Assembly (NCBI GenBank): GCA_029215795.1
Contig: JARDYH010000001.1
Location: 197,849,654 to 197,913,653, forward strand
Direction: 5' to 3'
DNA: 64,000 nucleotides
Source of the DNA: Anniella stebbinsi
Taxonomy: Eukaryota > Chordata > Lepidosauria > Squamata > Anniellidae
Below, in pieces: positions 1 through 10,527 of this stretch. Within the stretch, counting starts at the first letter, position 1. Every line of letters starts with the position of its first letter. The translations under genes and the position numbers were made by a program. The notes below the pieces were generated by a model, which saw only the letters and a program-made list of their open reading frames with translations, did not search any database and had not been told where the DNA came from.

Positions 1-905
1 TGACTCAGGGAGATTTCTTATGCTTATTTCCAGAAAACTACCTCAGTCATAAACTTGTGGTTGGAATTGACAAAAGTTTGGCTTCTAGTCCATGTGCTGT
101 CAGCAAGGCCATTATGACTGCTGAACCACGGTTTTTAGGTACCATTGTAAGTACTACTGTACTCCTATATTAGCTTCACTCATCTTCATTTTTAAAAACA
201 TTTTGTGTCATTACAGAAATATAGCTGGAATCCCAAGTAATTACCTAGAAAGCTTAAAAAACCCATGATGTATAATTTATTCTAATTCCTTTATACTGTA
301 TTAAAATTGGCCAGGCATTTTAAGTACTTGAGAGGGATGTATGTGGTGTCAATGGTCTACCTCTAATATGCATTACTGAACAGTCCTGGATGGTACTGAT
401 AATTTGTATGAATTTAGTTTGAAAGACAGGTCACTGAAGCGTTCAGAACGGAAACTAAGAGTAGAAAATCAGGCTCCATGAATTCTGTTCAAGGTGGTCT
501 TTGTGATAAAACCTCTGAAATAATATTTCTTTAAAAGTGACACAGTAGCAGGAAAAAAAATATTGGATTTGAGGCCTTAATAGTAGGTAATATTCAAGGG
601 TCTTTTATGTGCACACAGCAATAACTATACAAATAAGATCCATTTTATTCTTTGGGAATTTTGATTTATGGAAAATTAGCAGATAGTGTAATAATGCAAT
701 GTGCCTGTAGTGCTTTTTTAATAATAGGAATCATTGTGGCATCATTAAATACTAATTTTGTTTCCCTGCTACTTTCCTGTGAACTGGGGAAATATTGTCC
801 CTATTATAGAGGAGAATTAAGTCACAAAGTAAAGCACAACTTTATTCAAAGACTCGTCAACTTAACAGTCTTTTAGAATCTAAGAAAGCCATAAAGACTG
901 TTCTC
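1..905. other. AT-rich intergenic DNA, nothing recognised
   Basis: No coding, RNA or repeat signature that I can name. Short open frames here lack any family feature. Confidence 0.5.
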
Positions 906-909
906 TTCC

Positions 910-1107
910 GGCAGGCATATCCAGTGGAATTTTAGAATGTTTTTAGGATTTTTTTTAGGATGTTTTAGGATGTTTTAACGCAGTTTTAATAATGTGTGTC
1001 ATGTTTTAATCAGTTTTATGTATTTTATCATATTGTTGTTCCCCGCCTCAATCCAAACAGAGAGGCAGGTAAGAAATAAATTAGTAGTAGTAGTAGTAGT
1101 AGTAGTA
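910..1107 (+). repeat. LINE 3' tail (L2/CR1-like) with (TAG)n
   Basis: T-rich run with repeated TTTTAGGATG and TTTTAAT motifs, then CCCCGCCTCAATCC, GAGAGGCAGGTAAGAAATAA and a triplet tail at about 1081-1107. The same ending recurs at 1840-1995, so this is a dispersed retroposon tail on the plus strand. Confidence 0.65.
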
Positions 1108-1137
1108 TGTTTCCCTTGGGCTTCCTGAAGCATAGCA

Positions 1138-1168
1138 GTGGTGTGTGTGTGTGTGTGTGTGTGTGTGT
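1138..1168. repeat. (GT)n microsatellite
   Basis: About 15 GT units in a row. It explains the Thr-His and Val-Cys open frames on either strand. Confidence 0.95.
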
Positions 1169-1839
1169 AACTGAGCAGAACTGGCCACCCATTGAACATA
1201 GGTGTCATCTAATCTGGAAGCCTGCTCTCCAGAGGACACTGTTTTCTCCATCCAACCACCATAGGTATGCACAAGGGGTATGCTGGGTGTGCCCAGGCAC
1301 ACCCTAATGTCTCCAGCAATAAGCACCAAATTGTGGGAGGCCTTGAATAGGGATCCAGAGGGGGATCCAGAAGCAGCGGGAATGGTCCTCCAGCTGCCCA
1401 GTAGCAGGAATAAAAAGGAATTGTTCTGCTGGGAGCCTCTCTACCAGGATTAGTGCTTCAGAGAGGCCTGAAGAGAGGGCCCCCGAAGGCTAATATCACC
1501 TTGTAAGCCCCAACGACACTGGGGCTTGAGGAGCGTCTCCTCATTCCTCACCCCCTCACCTGCAATGGCCCTCCCGCAGTCAGGCAAGTCAGGAGCAGGG
1601 CATCAGTGTTCTACAGTGTTTAATAAATAAATGAATGCAAATAATGTACTTTATGACTGAGTATTCAATAGATGTTAGCCTGAAAAAAAAAACATCTCCA
1701 GGTGCACACCCAAATGAAATGAGCTGCGCACGCCTATGCCCACCACCATTGTTTCCTATCATATTAAGATGCCTGCACATAGCAAAATACCTCCAGCAAC
1801 CCATTTATTATTAATTAATAAGATTATTTAGTTGAATTT
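1169..1839. other. No gene; unclassified, probably old repeat
   Basis: Contains TGCCCAGGCACACCCT near 1290 and a similar GGTGCACACCC stretch near 1702, which suggests an old repeat. I could not classify it. Confidence 0.35.
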
Positions 1840-1949
1840 TAAGATGTCTTTTAATAATGTATTCATTTTATATGCCTTTATATAATGGTGTTTTGTATTT
1901 GATGCTGTTCCCCGCCTCGATCCAAAGGGAGAGGCGGGTAAGAAATAAA

Positions 1950-1994
<45 letters not shown>

Positions 1995-1996
1995 TT
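1840..1996 (+). repeat. LINE 3' tail with (TTA)n
   Basis: Same family as 910-1107: CCCCGCCTCGATCC, GAGAGGCGGGTAAGAAATAA, then about 15 TTA units. Plus-strand orientation. Confidence 0.7.
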
Positions 1997-2016
1997 GCTG
2001 GAGACAGGAAGATAGT

Positions 2017-2197
2017 CAGTGGAGGCTGGTGGCTCTGTTGCCAGTGGGCTAGTGAATCTCTTCCGGGTTTAAGTCAGACCCAGTCAGAACTCTAAAGGAG
2101 CTATCTAGGATAACACCTCTAGAGTTCTGACTGGGTCTGACTGAAACCCGGAGCAGATTCACCAGCTCACTGGCAACAGAGCCACCAGCCTCCACTG
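2017..2197. mobile_element. hAT-type MITE, 181 bp, with 8-bp target duplication
   Basis: Ends are inverted repeats CAGTGGAGGCTGGTGGCTCT and AGAGCCACCAGCCTCCACTG. AAGATAGT sits directly on both sides (2009-2016 and 2198-2205), the 8-bp duplication typical of hAT. The interior is palindromic (CAGAACTCTAAAGGAGCTAT against AGAGTTCTGACTGGG). There is no coding capacity, so it would have been moved in trans. Related copies lie at 19655, 20516 and 31832. Confidence 0.88.
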
Positions 2198-2372
2198 AAG
2201 ATAGTGAGAGGAGAGAAAGGATGCAGTTGCCCAGCAACAAGGCTTTGATCCATTCCCGTTCTTAACACAAACTGATGCAGGAATGAACTGGGTTTACTTG
2301 AGGCTGGGAATAACTGCTCATTTAACAGAAGACCCCCTCTAGCAACAGCTAACCCAACGCTATATTCCTCTA

Positions 2373-2716
2373 GCCCAGGAATACAGAGAGGCTCAGGCCT
2401 CAGGGCCAAATCCAGTCCACTGGGGTTCCATGGGTGGCCATGCCCTCTTCCCTTGGCCCCACCCCCTTTCCCACAACCACCAATGCTTTGGGGTTTCCCA
2501 GCTTTTATGCAGTTTTTCCCCGCATTCTAAAAGGTTGACATGCCCATTCTCCTAAGGCTTAGTCACTGGCAGTGATAGCTTTCAACTGAAATATGCTGGT
2601 ATTTTTGGCCCCACCCCTTTTGCCTTCTGCCTCGCCCCGCCCTGCAATGTGGCCCCCGAGACCTTCTCTGAAATGAAATTTAGGCCCTCAGGCTGAGAGA
2701 TGTTCAGCACCCCTGT
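2373..2716. mobile_element. Old hAT-type element, relative of 13568-13878
   Basis: Shares CCAATGCTTTGGGGTTTCCCAG, the GGCCCCACCC stretch and the CACCCCTG terminus with the element at 13568. Flanks CCTCTAGC and TTCTAGCT are a decayed 8-bp duplication. Confidence 0.55.
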
Positions 2717-3121
2717 TCTAGCTACTGGCATGGCTGTTATTTTAAGCCAGTTTTCATGCTCTGAGTAACGGCTACAGAGAGGCATATAAGGAGCAATTAT
2801 GCTGTGTCTTAGAGGTCAAGGCCTAACTATATAGACTCCGCCCCCCGCCCCACCCCCACTTCTTTCAAAGGCATGTTTTTTTAACTGGAAAAAAATACGT
2901 TGCCTATGCCTATGCATGATGGAGAAATTTGCCTAATTGGAGTTGGCCCAAGAGAGCACATCTGTCATGCTGAGGGATAAAAGAAGGAACAAATACACAA
3001 CCAAGTGAAGAAAAAAACCTAACCTAATAAGGAATGGCACATGAGGGCTGCAATCTCTTCCACACTCTCCCACCTCCCAGCCCCTCCCATTGCTCCCCAG
3101 CACAGCCCTTGACTCCCCGAT

Positions 3122-3412
3122 TGGGTTCACGCAACACGATGACCCACACTCAAGGTTGAGTATGCATTGAGTGTGGGTTGTTGTTGAAGCATGGGTTGTG
3201 TGTGGTCTGAACCCAGATGTGATAACAAACCATGGTTTGTTAACCACGAACAGTTCACAACCCAACAACAAACCATAGGTTCTCTTCATGGATTGTTCGT
3301 GGTTATCAAAGCATGGCTTGTTAGCACGGCTGAGTTCAAAACCACGTGATAACTCATGCTTCAATAACCCACACTCAACCTTGAGTGTGGGTTATCATGT
3401 TGTTTGAACCCA
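3122..3412. mobile_element. Palindromic non-autonomous DNA element, 291 bp
   Basis: Terminal inverted repeat of about 35 bp: TGGGTTCACGCAACACGATG on the left, and the complement of TCATGTTGTTTGAACCCA on the right, both joined to a CCACACTCAA motif. The middle repeats AACCCA and CATGGTTTGTTA palindromes. No clear target duplication was seen. Confidence 0.7.
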
Positions 3413-3633
3413 GTTTTCTCTTCCGCAAATCACATCATCCCTCATCTTCCCCAAGCCATCTATGGTGTCCCGACTTCCTCCCTTCAGCTGTTTGGGTTCC
3501 CCCAGCCCAGCCCAGGGCTCTCCGCTTCTTCCTCCCACTCCATCGAGTCACCTTTAGTACCCAGTTTCTCCACTGCCATCCCAAGCTCCACACCCCAGCA
3601 GTACTAGGTAGTAGCAATGAGGTTTGCCTCGTT

Positions 3634-3660
3634 CTTCCTCCCTCCCTCCCTCCCTCCCTT
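3634..3660. repeat. (CCCT)n microsatellite
   Basis: Six or more CCCT units. Confidence 0.9.
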
Positions 3661-3887
3661 TTTATTTCAGGGAGTCTGGTAAGGGGCTGCATTATTGGAG
3701 TACAGTATTGATGTCTGGAGCTATGGGGAGTGGGGAAATGTATGGGAACAAGTGAATTACAAACACAGCCTGGGATGCTGGAGTCTCTTGCGTTTTACAG
3801 GGGGTTCACTATGTGTGTGTATTGTTTGATTACTTGGGTCAATTTTGTGCAACCATTGTTTCAGTCCATCCATAATCCTCAAATGTA

Positions 3888-4035
3888 TAGGACAGACTTC
3901 CCCGACCTGATACCTTCCAGTAGTTTTGGACTTGAACTCCAAGCCAGCCCCAGACAGCATGGCTAAGGATCACAAATGCTGAGAGCTGTAGTCCAGAACA
4001 TCTGGAGGGCACCAGGTTGGGGAAGGCTGGTTTAG
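3888..4035. mobile_element. Palindromic hAT-like MITE fragment (CCAGGTTGGGGAAGGCTG family)
   Basis: Left side CCCCGACCTGATACCTTCCA pairs with TGGAGGGCACCAGGTTGGGG. The interior carries the recurring GACTTGAACTCC and GAGCTGTAGTCC pair. Same family at 13190, 49243 and 58289. Confidence 0.65.
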
Positions 4036-4369
4036 GATAGGGTTATTATCCTCTCTCTCCTTCCCACCCTGTCCACAAATGTTTTTGTTGTGCTTCCATT
4101 GTCCTCAAGCATTTTCCTGTCCACTAGCTCATCAGTTCCATCCAACTAGGCCATAGAGATTGGCTCTGAAGCCCTTGCATTGCTTTCTCACAGCAATGCC
4201 TTATGGATCGGATTTCACAGTCCCCTTTGACCCAGCTAAGGCTTCTTCGGCAGCAGAATCTGTTCAGTGAGTTTGAAAAACCAGCTCCTCAGAACCACAC
4301 AATGACCTTTTTTTTAAAAAAATCGCTATGCTTACCCAGGGAGCTAATTTTCACATGCCTGGACACTTT

Positions 4370-4895
4370 GGCTGCTTTCGGACAACACATTAATCAATGG
4401 TGGGTTGAGTAGCCATTTCACAGTTGGTTATTTTGTGGGTACTCCCCACACAACATATTCCTACACAACTGTGGGTGGTTGGGGTTGGCGTTGAGTGGAC
4501 TAATAGTCAACCCGGCATTTGACTGACACAGCCCCCGCCCCTCTCCCCACCCTCCCTCCTCCCTCAGTCCTCCGGGTGCTATCCCAGCAACCTCTCCAAG
4601 TTGCACCAGTTGTAGCAGAGTGGCAGCCACCGCTTTGGTCACTGTTGCTGCCTGCCTCTATGGGCTTGTGTTTTAACCCACTCACCGCACGCCATTAACC
4701 CACTCACCCCTCCACACACACAACACTTTAAACAGCTGGCTTTGAGCTAAACAACTTGCAAGCCAGTTGTTTCTCTCCGTTGCATACTGTCAGCAGTTTG
4801 TGAGCGGCGTGTTACCCTCCACACAACACAATAAGCAACACAACTGACAATTGTTCCCCCCCCCCCGTTGCTTAATGTGTTGTCCAAAACCAGCC
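4370..4895. mobile_element. PIF/Harbinger-like MITE, 526 bp, 3-bp duplication TTT
   Basis: Inverted ends GGCTGCTTTCGGACAACACA and TGTGTTGTCCAAAACCAGCC, flanked by TTT on both sides (4367-4369 and 4896-4898). Copies at 39137 and 59148 have the same ends and different 3-bp flanks. The 3-bp duplication points to PIF/Harbinger. No coding sequence. Confidence 0.82.
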
Positions 4896-5597
4896 TTTGA
4901 GTAGTACACATGGTGGCAAATAGGCATTTGTTGGTGTATACATTGAAGTGCTCCATATAGACATAAAGCATTTTCGCAGGCACACGCTAGATCTTATGAG
5001 TTCTGAGATTCATCTGCCTTCCTTCAAAGGAGAAGGGAAAAAACAAAGGCGTCTGGGGCAGGTTCAACAGTCAGGCATATTACAAAATAGTAAGTGAACT
5101 TTCAGGTTCTCCAGAACTCTTCCTCAAGCAATACGTGGAACAAAGGGCAGGGCAGGGAGGGAGAAGGGGCAATCTGACTTGATGTTTAGCTCACAAAGAC
5201 TGTATTTAGGGTGTCTTTACCTTAAGGGGAAATAACATTGCATACCTGGGGCATTTGTGCTTCCTGCCTTTTGGCACGATTGTTATGGGCTTAATTACAT
5301 GGATGGAGAAGGGTGATCACGTGGTTGAATTGAATACTTCCCCGCCATTCCCATCAATTGAGACAGCACCATCTAGTGGTGGAAGATCATGCTTTTTTAA
5401 GGGATTTACCACTTTAAAAGTGTTTCTTTTCATGGTGGAATTTGCAACGGTTGCCGCAGGAGATGTTCTGGTTGTTCATGACATCGTTTAAAAGACCTGC
5501 AAACTTCCATGAGTGGCTTGTCACAAGCGTGTAATAAACCATTTGTTTGGAGAAGACCTACATCAGCCTTAAAATGGAGCATAGGAGGAGATAGCAG
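4896..5597. other. No gene recognised
   Basis: Mixed-composition DNA; the open frame near 5255-5491 has no recognisable domain. Confidence 0.4.
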
Positions 5598-5700
5598 AGT
5601 TACAGTGCAATCCTATACACGTCTACCCAGAAATTAACCCCACTGTGGTCAAAGGAATTTATTCTCAGATAAGAGCATATAGGATTGCTGCTTCAATTGA
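5598..5700. repeat. Old dispersed repeat (GCAATCCTATAC family)
   Basis: Begins GTGCAATCCTATACACGTCT and ends ATATAGGATTGC, an imperfect inverted pair. The same pattern recurs at 24078, 39668 and 43375. Confidence 0.6.
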
Positions 5701-6350
5701 ATCCGTCCCTCTTAGCTGTTATACATGATTCAAGTTACATCTAGGACTGCTTAACTCTTTTCTGTGGTGTTGCTTTTTGCTTCAAATCACCACCATCACC
5801 CAGTTGGTTTGTTTGTTTTAACTTGCAGGGTAAAGATATGGGACCCTGTTTCTTCCCACCCACAGGTGAAAAAGTAATTTGGGATGAGTGATGTTAAGCT
5901 GGAAAAGTAAAAGAGAGGAATAGATTAAGCAGCCTTTTTCTGTACACCTGCCTATGGTTGCTTTGGTGGATGGGTGGGTGGTTTTTTTAAAGCAGATGAA
6001 AGAATAATGGAAATCCCCATAATGTGTCATTTGAACCAAAGTAAGTCAGTAGAAATTTACTGGAGCTCTTATTGGTTTGATATAATACATGAGCATAAAC
6101 CCAAATCCCATGTTTCCAAGTTCTAGTCTTTGAGGATTGTACATGTCAGGATTTAAAACTTATTCATGGGGCTCTCTTTCTTTGATTTTTTTCTTTCATA
6201 TCCCATTTTAGAGCTTTTTAAGAAAATGAATATTTGGTTTTAAATGATGCTGCTTTGGTGCCCTCTTGTGGCCAAAAGTAGAAATCAGTCTCGAGAAGAT
6301 GATAAATTATGATGGCAGTCTTAAATATGTATCTGTGGAAGTGGATCCCA
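5701..6350. other. No gene recognised
   Basis: AT-rich, with no repeat or coding signature that I can name. Confidence 0.4.
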
Positions 6351-6356
6351 CAAATG

Positions 6357-6362
6357 CAGATG

Positions 6363-6394
<32 letters not shown>

Positions 6395-6403
6395 GATGAT
6401 TAC
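6357..6403. repeat. (GAT)n microsatellite
   Basis: About 15 GAT/ATG triplets, giving spurious Asp-rich and Met-rich frames. Confidence 0.95.
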
Positions 6404-6437
6404 TACTCAATTCATTACTTTATATATGAAGGACGTT

Positions 6438-6473
6438 TTTATTTATTTATTTATTTATTTACTTATTTATTAC
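6438..6473. repeat. (TTTA)n, probably a LINE tail start
   Basis: Eight TTTA units followed by TTACATTTCTATATTACCCAGTAGCCAAAGCTCTC, the degenerate minus-strand end of an L3 LINE (consensus CCCCATAGCCGAAGCTCTC). Confidence 0.7.
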
Positions 6474-7020
6474 ATTTCTATATTACCCAGTAGCCAAAGC
6501 TCTCTGACCAGATGGCAGCTTCCTGTTCTCCGATGTAATTAGGAGTGTGGGACGTGTCCTTGGAAAAGGCAGGTAGCCCCTGTGACAGCCAGCGCAGGTC
6601 GGGATGCAAAACCCCATTCGTTTTGCACTGGCTTTGTCATTGACAGAGTTAGCAACTCGATTAACATATTTATGACTCGCTTTCAATCCCTTGAATTTTA
6701 ATCTGTTGACCTGTTACCTGAAAACAATTCCGCATGAGCCACTGCTGCATCTGTAGTTTCTCTGTATCTGTGGTTTAAAGTGCGTTCATGCATGGGTTAC
6801 AAATGATGTGCGCTGTGAGCACATATGCGCCGTGTTACCATGTGCAGATTCCCCCTTAATGAGAGGACTGTGGAGGTGTCTGGAGCCATTTTGCAAACGC
6901 ATTCAGCATGACAGTTCATGTGTCAGTGTGGGCTCATTTCTTGGCCACTCCTGTACAGGAAAGCCAAGCAACCCTGCAGCTGACTGCCCCCTGCCCCAGC
7001 GCAGGGCTGCCCCTAGGGCC

Positions 7021-7232
7021 GACTTTTACATCTGTATTTTAAATCTTTGCATTGTTGCTTGCTTTTATTCTGGTTGTACTTTTGTATTTAGGTTTTATAT
7101 TGTGGTTTTAAGCTTTCATGTTCTATTTTATTCCGGGCTTACGGTTTTAATTTCTGTGAACTGCCCAGAGAGTTTTGGCTATTGGGTGGCATAGAAATGC
7201 AATAAATATATAAATAAAATGAAATAAACGTT
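7021..7232 (+). repeat. LINE 3' tail (L2/CR1-like)
   Basis: T-rich 3'UTR ending GTGAACTGCCCAGAGAGTTT, GGCTATTGGGTGGC, ATAGAAATGCAATAAATA: the L3/L2 ending seen elsewhere in the window. Confidence 0.75.
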
Positions 7233-8050
7233 TGCAGAATTTCAGGGTCTGCCCTCCAAAATGTGGCTCAATTTCACGCACATTTCAAAATCAGGGTGGC
7301 AATAGAGGGTTCTGGGCCAGTTTGCAGGTTTGGACAGAGCAGGGGTGATTACCTTTGCAGCAAAGGGGACAGCTCCTTTACAAAAACAAAGCATTATCAT
7401 TGCAGCTTATGAGAGTAGTGGGCTTCTTCTCCTCTTTCTCCCTTCCCACTTCCACTCTGGTGTTTTCAACGGCACTTTGCATTCAAATAGTAGTGGGTGG
7501 AATGCCTGGTTTTGTCTGCCATCATATTTCCCTACTCCCAGCATGCACTGGTTTCAGGAGCCATTACATGGACCTTAACGAACCTCCTCCCCCATTCACC
7601 GCGGGCGGCTCATAACAACCTATGTAGCGACAAGACAGGCACAAGGGCAGAAGGGGAGGTCAGAAAACACATGAGTATGGTTCGGAAAGCACGGCTGCTT
7701 TTGAGAAGCGGACAGCCTGGCCAGCATTGAGATCCACCGGGGGCATGCGGCCCTGCATCTGGATTGCACACCCGCTGCCCCTTTTGCGACGTAATAACCT
7801 ATCTGTGGAATGCGATAACCTATCTGCGGTCGTGACTACGTCCAGCAGCGACTCATCGTTTTCCTTACCTTGTGACCCGTTTGCAATCTAGTTTCTCACC
7901 CGAGAAGGAGGAAGTGTTTTTCAGTTGCACCGCAGAATGGGTTTATCACTGCTCTTGGGCGTGAAGTTACATGCGCGACCTGAAGGACGTGAAGTGCATT
8001 GAATGTGCACAGCACCAGAGAGGAAGCCTGAGCAGCCTTAGGGCTAGGGG
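7233..8050. other. No gene recognised
   Basis: Short frames only. Contains an 11-bp local duplication (CTATCTGTGGAATGCGATAA, then CCTATCTGCGG, near 7800). No family assignment. Confidence 0.35.
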
Positions 8051-8051
8051 G

Positions 8052-8216
8052 AGGGAGGCAGCATAGCTCAGTGTGATAGAGCATCTGTTTCGCAAGCAGA
8101 AGGTGCTGGGTTCAATCCTCAACATCTCCAGGTAGGACTAGGAAAGGATTGGGCAAAACTGAGCTAGATGGACCAAGGGCCTGGTTCAGGGTAAGGCAGC
8201 TTCCAATGTTCCTATG
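8052..8216 (+). repeat. tRNA-derived SINE
   Basis: tRNA-like head with an A box (TAGCTCAGTGTGATAGAGC) and a B box (GGTTCAATCC), then CCAGGTAGGACTAGG, GAGCTAGATGGACCAAGGGC, and the 3' end GGCAGCTTCCAATGTTCCTATG. The TTCCTATG ending resembles CR1 8-bp tails, which suggests CR1 mobilisation (inference). Confidence 0.88.
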
Positions 8217-8778
8217 AGAGTGAAGTGGAAGGCCAGTTCTTTCTCTTCCTGCCACGATCTCAACCAAGGTATCCGCTTCAAAACAGCTATTTAAATTTCA
8301 AGGGAAATTCCCACTGGCATCAGTGGAGGCGTCTATGGAAATGCAAATAGTGGCTTTGGACAGGATAGTTTTGGCGATATTGCGGCAGGGAGAGAAAGCG
8401 TTCCGATTCCGCCAGGCCCACCTCATAGCCCAAAGGCTGCTCAGGCGTCACGAGGCTGCCGTTTACATAACCAATTCAGACACACTAATTGCATTCGCAC
8501 AGTTAACATTGTTTCTGTTCGGCCCTTAGTGAGCCTTTCTACATGAGGCATTTTATCATGCAGTTGTGATCACACATGGTTGTTTGTGGCTCCTTTACAT
8601 GACATCGTCAGCCTCCAGAGTCTCTCTTGTTCTTTGCAACCATTTCCCTGGCATTTTATTTTTTTTTAGCTCAAGGAAGGTGTGGTATTATTTAGAAATG
8701 TCGGCATGAGACTCTCGTGTAATTGTGCAATTCTGCTGTATCGCACCACTATCTAGTGGTTGTGTAATGAAACACTTA

Positions 8779-9294
8779 GGGTGTTTCTACACCAGACGGG
8801 TGAGGGGCGGCGATCCCGGAAGTACCCTGCTTCCGGGATCATCGCTGCAATGCACATCAGAAGTGCAAAGACCTGGGCTCCTCCCGCGCCGTCACGCCTG
8901 CCTTTAAAAAAAAAAAAAAGGATCCAAAGAGCACTTGCACTCTTCAGAAAGGTAAGTGTGTTGCTGTTGTTGTTGTTGTTTTAAACCAACCGGGCCCCCA
9001 GCCTCCCCCCGCCATCCTGGGGATGGCAAACTTGCCCCCCTCCGTGCCCGTGCCCATTTCTGCTGCTGCGCTTACTCTATCGAGTAAGGCAGCAGCAGCC
9101 AGGACGGGTGGCCACATCTCTTGCGGTCCCAGGAACTTCCTGGGACCACGATAAAATTGAGATTTTCCAGGGATCCCTTATCCCTAGCAAATCCTGTGGC
9201 CGTGCCGCACCACCAGGAGTCTCTGTGCGTCATTTGGACTCACAGGGACCAGCCGGGGGCCACCTCAGGCAAGCAGCCTGGTGTAGAAACAGCC
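8779..9294. mobile_element. PIF/Harbinger-like MITE, 516 bp
   Basis: Inverted ends GGGTGTTTCTACACCAG and CTGGTGTAGAAACAGCC, flanked by TTA (left) and ATA (right), a near-match 3-bp duplication. GC-rich core with CGATCCCGGAAGTACCCTGC, itself a local hairpin. Confidence 0.68.
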
Positions 9295-9419
9295 ATAGGA
9301 AGGCAGAGAAAGATCCCCCCCCCCAAAAAAAATGTGTAAAGGAGCCAATCTTAATCACACAAAGAATCCAGAAGCAGTAAAGTGGTGGGTTAAACGCCTC
9401 ATGTAGAAGAGCCCAGTGT

Positions 9420-9560
9420 CGCTCAAAGCCAGACTTTGGTGCAATGGACAGGGGGCTGAAGTCAAGGAGAGGACTGAGGTCGCATCTCTCAGCCTAGCCT
9501 ACTTCACAGGATGGTTATGAAAACTTTCTAACAGGTACACGAGGCTGGCGTTGTAGAACT
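9420..9560 (+). repeat. SINE fragment (CTCAGCCTAGCCTAC family)
   Basis: TCTCAGCCTAGCCTACTTCA, CAGGATGGTTATGAAAAC matches the middle of the SINE seen better at 46565-46770. Confidence 0.5.
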
Positions 9561-10525
9561 CCATGGGGGCTTACAGGCCAAGGGCTCCTATCGCTGCCTA
9601 TCCGAAGGCACGCTGCAGCAGCCCTTGCTTCTTTTGATGCTTGCCAGATTTTGGGCAGTAAGGAAAGAGACCAAAGCAGCAGTTAGACGACACAAGGGGG
9701 TTATGACACTTGGATGCCCCATAAAATCCTGTGCACGAGGCAGGGCGCTCGCACGATAAAAGACTCATCTGGAAGCATTGAACCAACTGTTTTCAGCAGC
9801 GCAAATGTTTACGGTCAAGAAGCAAACGGATTTCTACTGGCAAGCCTGTGTTTGCTCCTATGCATTAGATTGGGAGCCATGCCCATATCCCCTGGATTTT
9901 GCTCTTTTTGAAATTCGTTTTTTAAAAGACTAAAATTATTGAATCTTTTAAAAAGACTAGAATTTTTCGCTTGTACTCAGATTGTGGGTAGGTTTCACCT
10001 ACTATCATATAATGCCCTCTTCCATTACCCTCTTGTTGCATATTTACCTTCCGACACGGCCCTATAAAATGAAAGAAAGGCTTCAGGAACACCAGAAATG
10101 TGGTTTGAGATTTCAGAGACTCCTATTCGCAGTTCAGTCAGCCCCACAAGAAGTGTCAGACGGGGAGCTCTGTGGCCATGTCCCATTTTCCTTCCCACAG
10201 CTGCACTGAGTTCTTTGTCATCTCAGGTAACCAACTGTTATGAAAAACGTAGCATTGTGATTTCTAGCCTGCCTCTGATAATCTTGATACCGCATTTTCC
10301 TGTTGAGCTGCAAAACATATTTTTCAGGGTGGTTTGATTTAGAGGTATCAGCCAACTGAAAGGAAACGAAATGGTGTCTGGTTGTGTTTGTTGTCATCAA
10401 AGCTGGATCAGAGAAGCAAAACGATCAGCTCAGACGGCTTGGGGCTCAGCTTAAAGGGGCATCACCATGACTGGGTCACACGGCACTTAGAGAGGCTTAT
10501 TCTATTGGTAGAATAGCATCCAGAA
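9561..10525. other. No gene recognised
   Basis: Unique-looking DNA without coding or repeat signature. Confidence 0.35.
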
Positions 10526-10527
10526 AT

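Noticed and set aside
8052..8130. Functional tRNA gene
   Set aside because: A and B boxes are present, but the sequence runs on into a SINE body and has no tRNA 3' half that folds.
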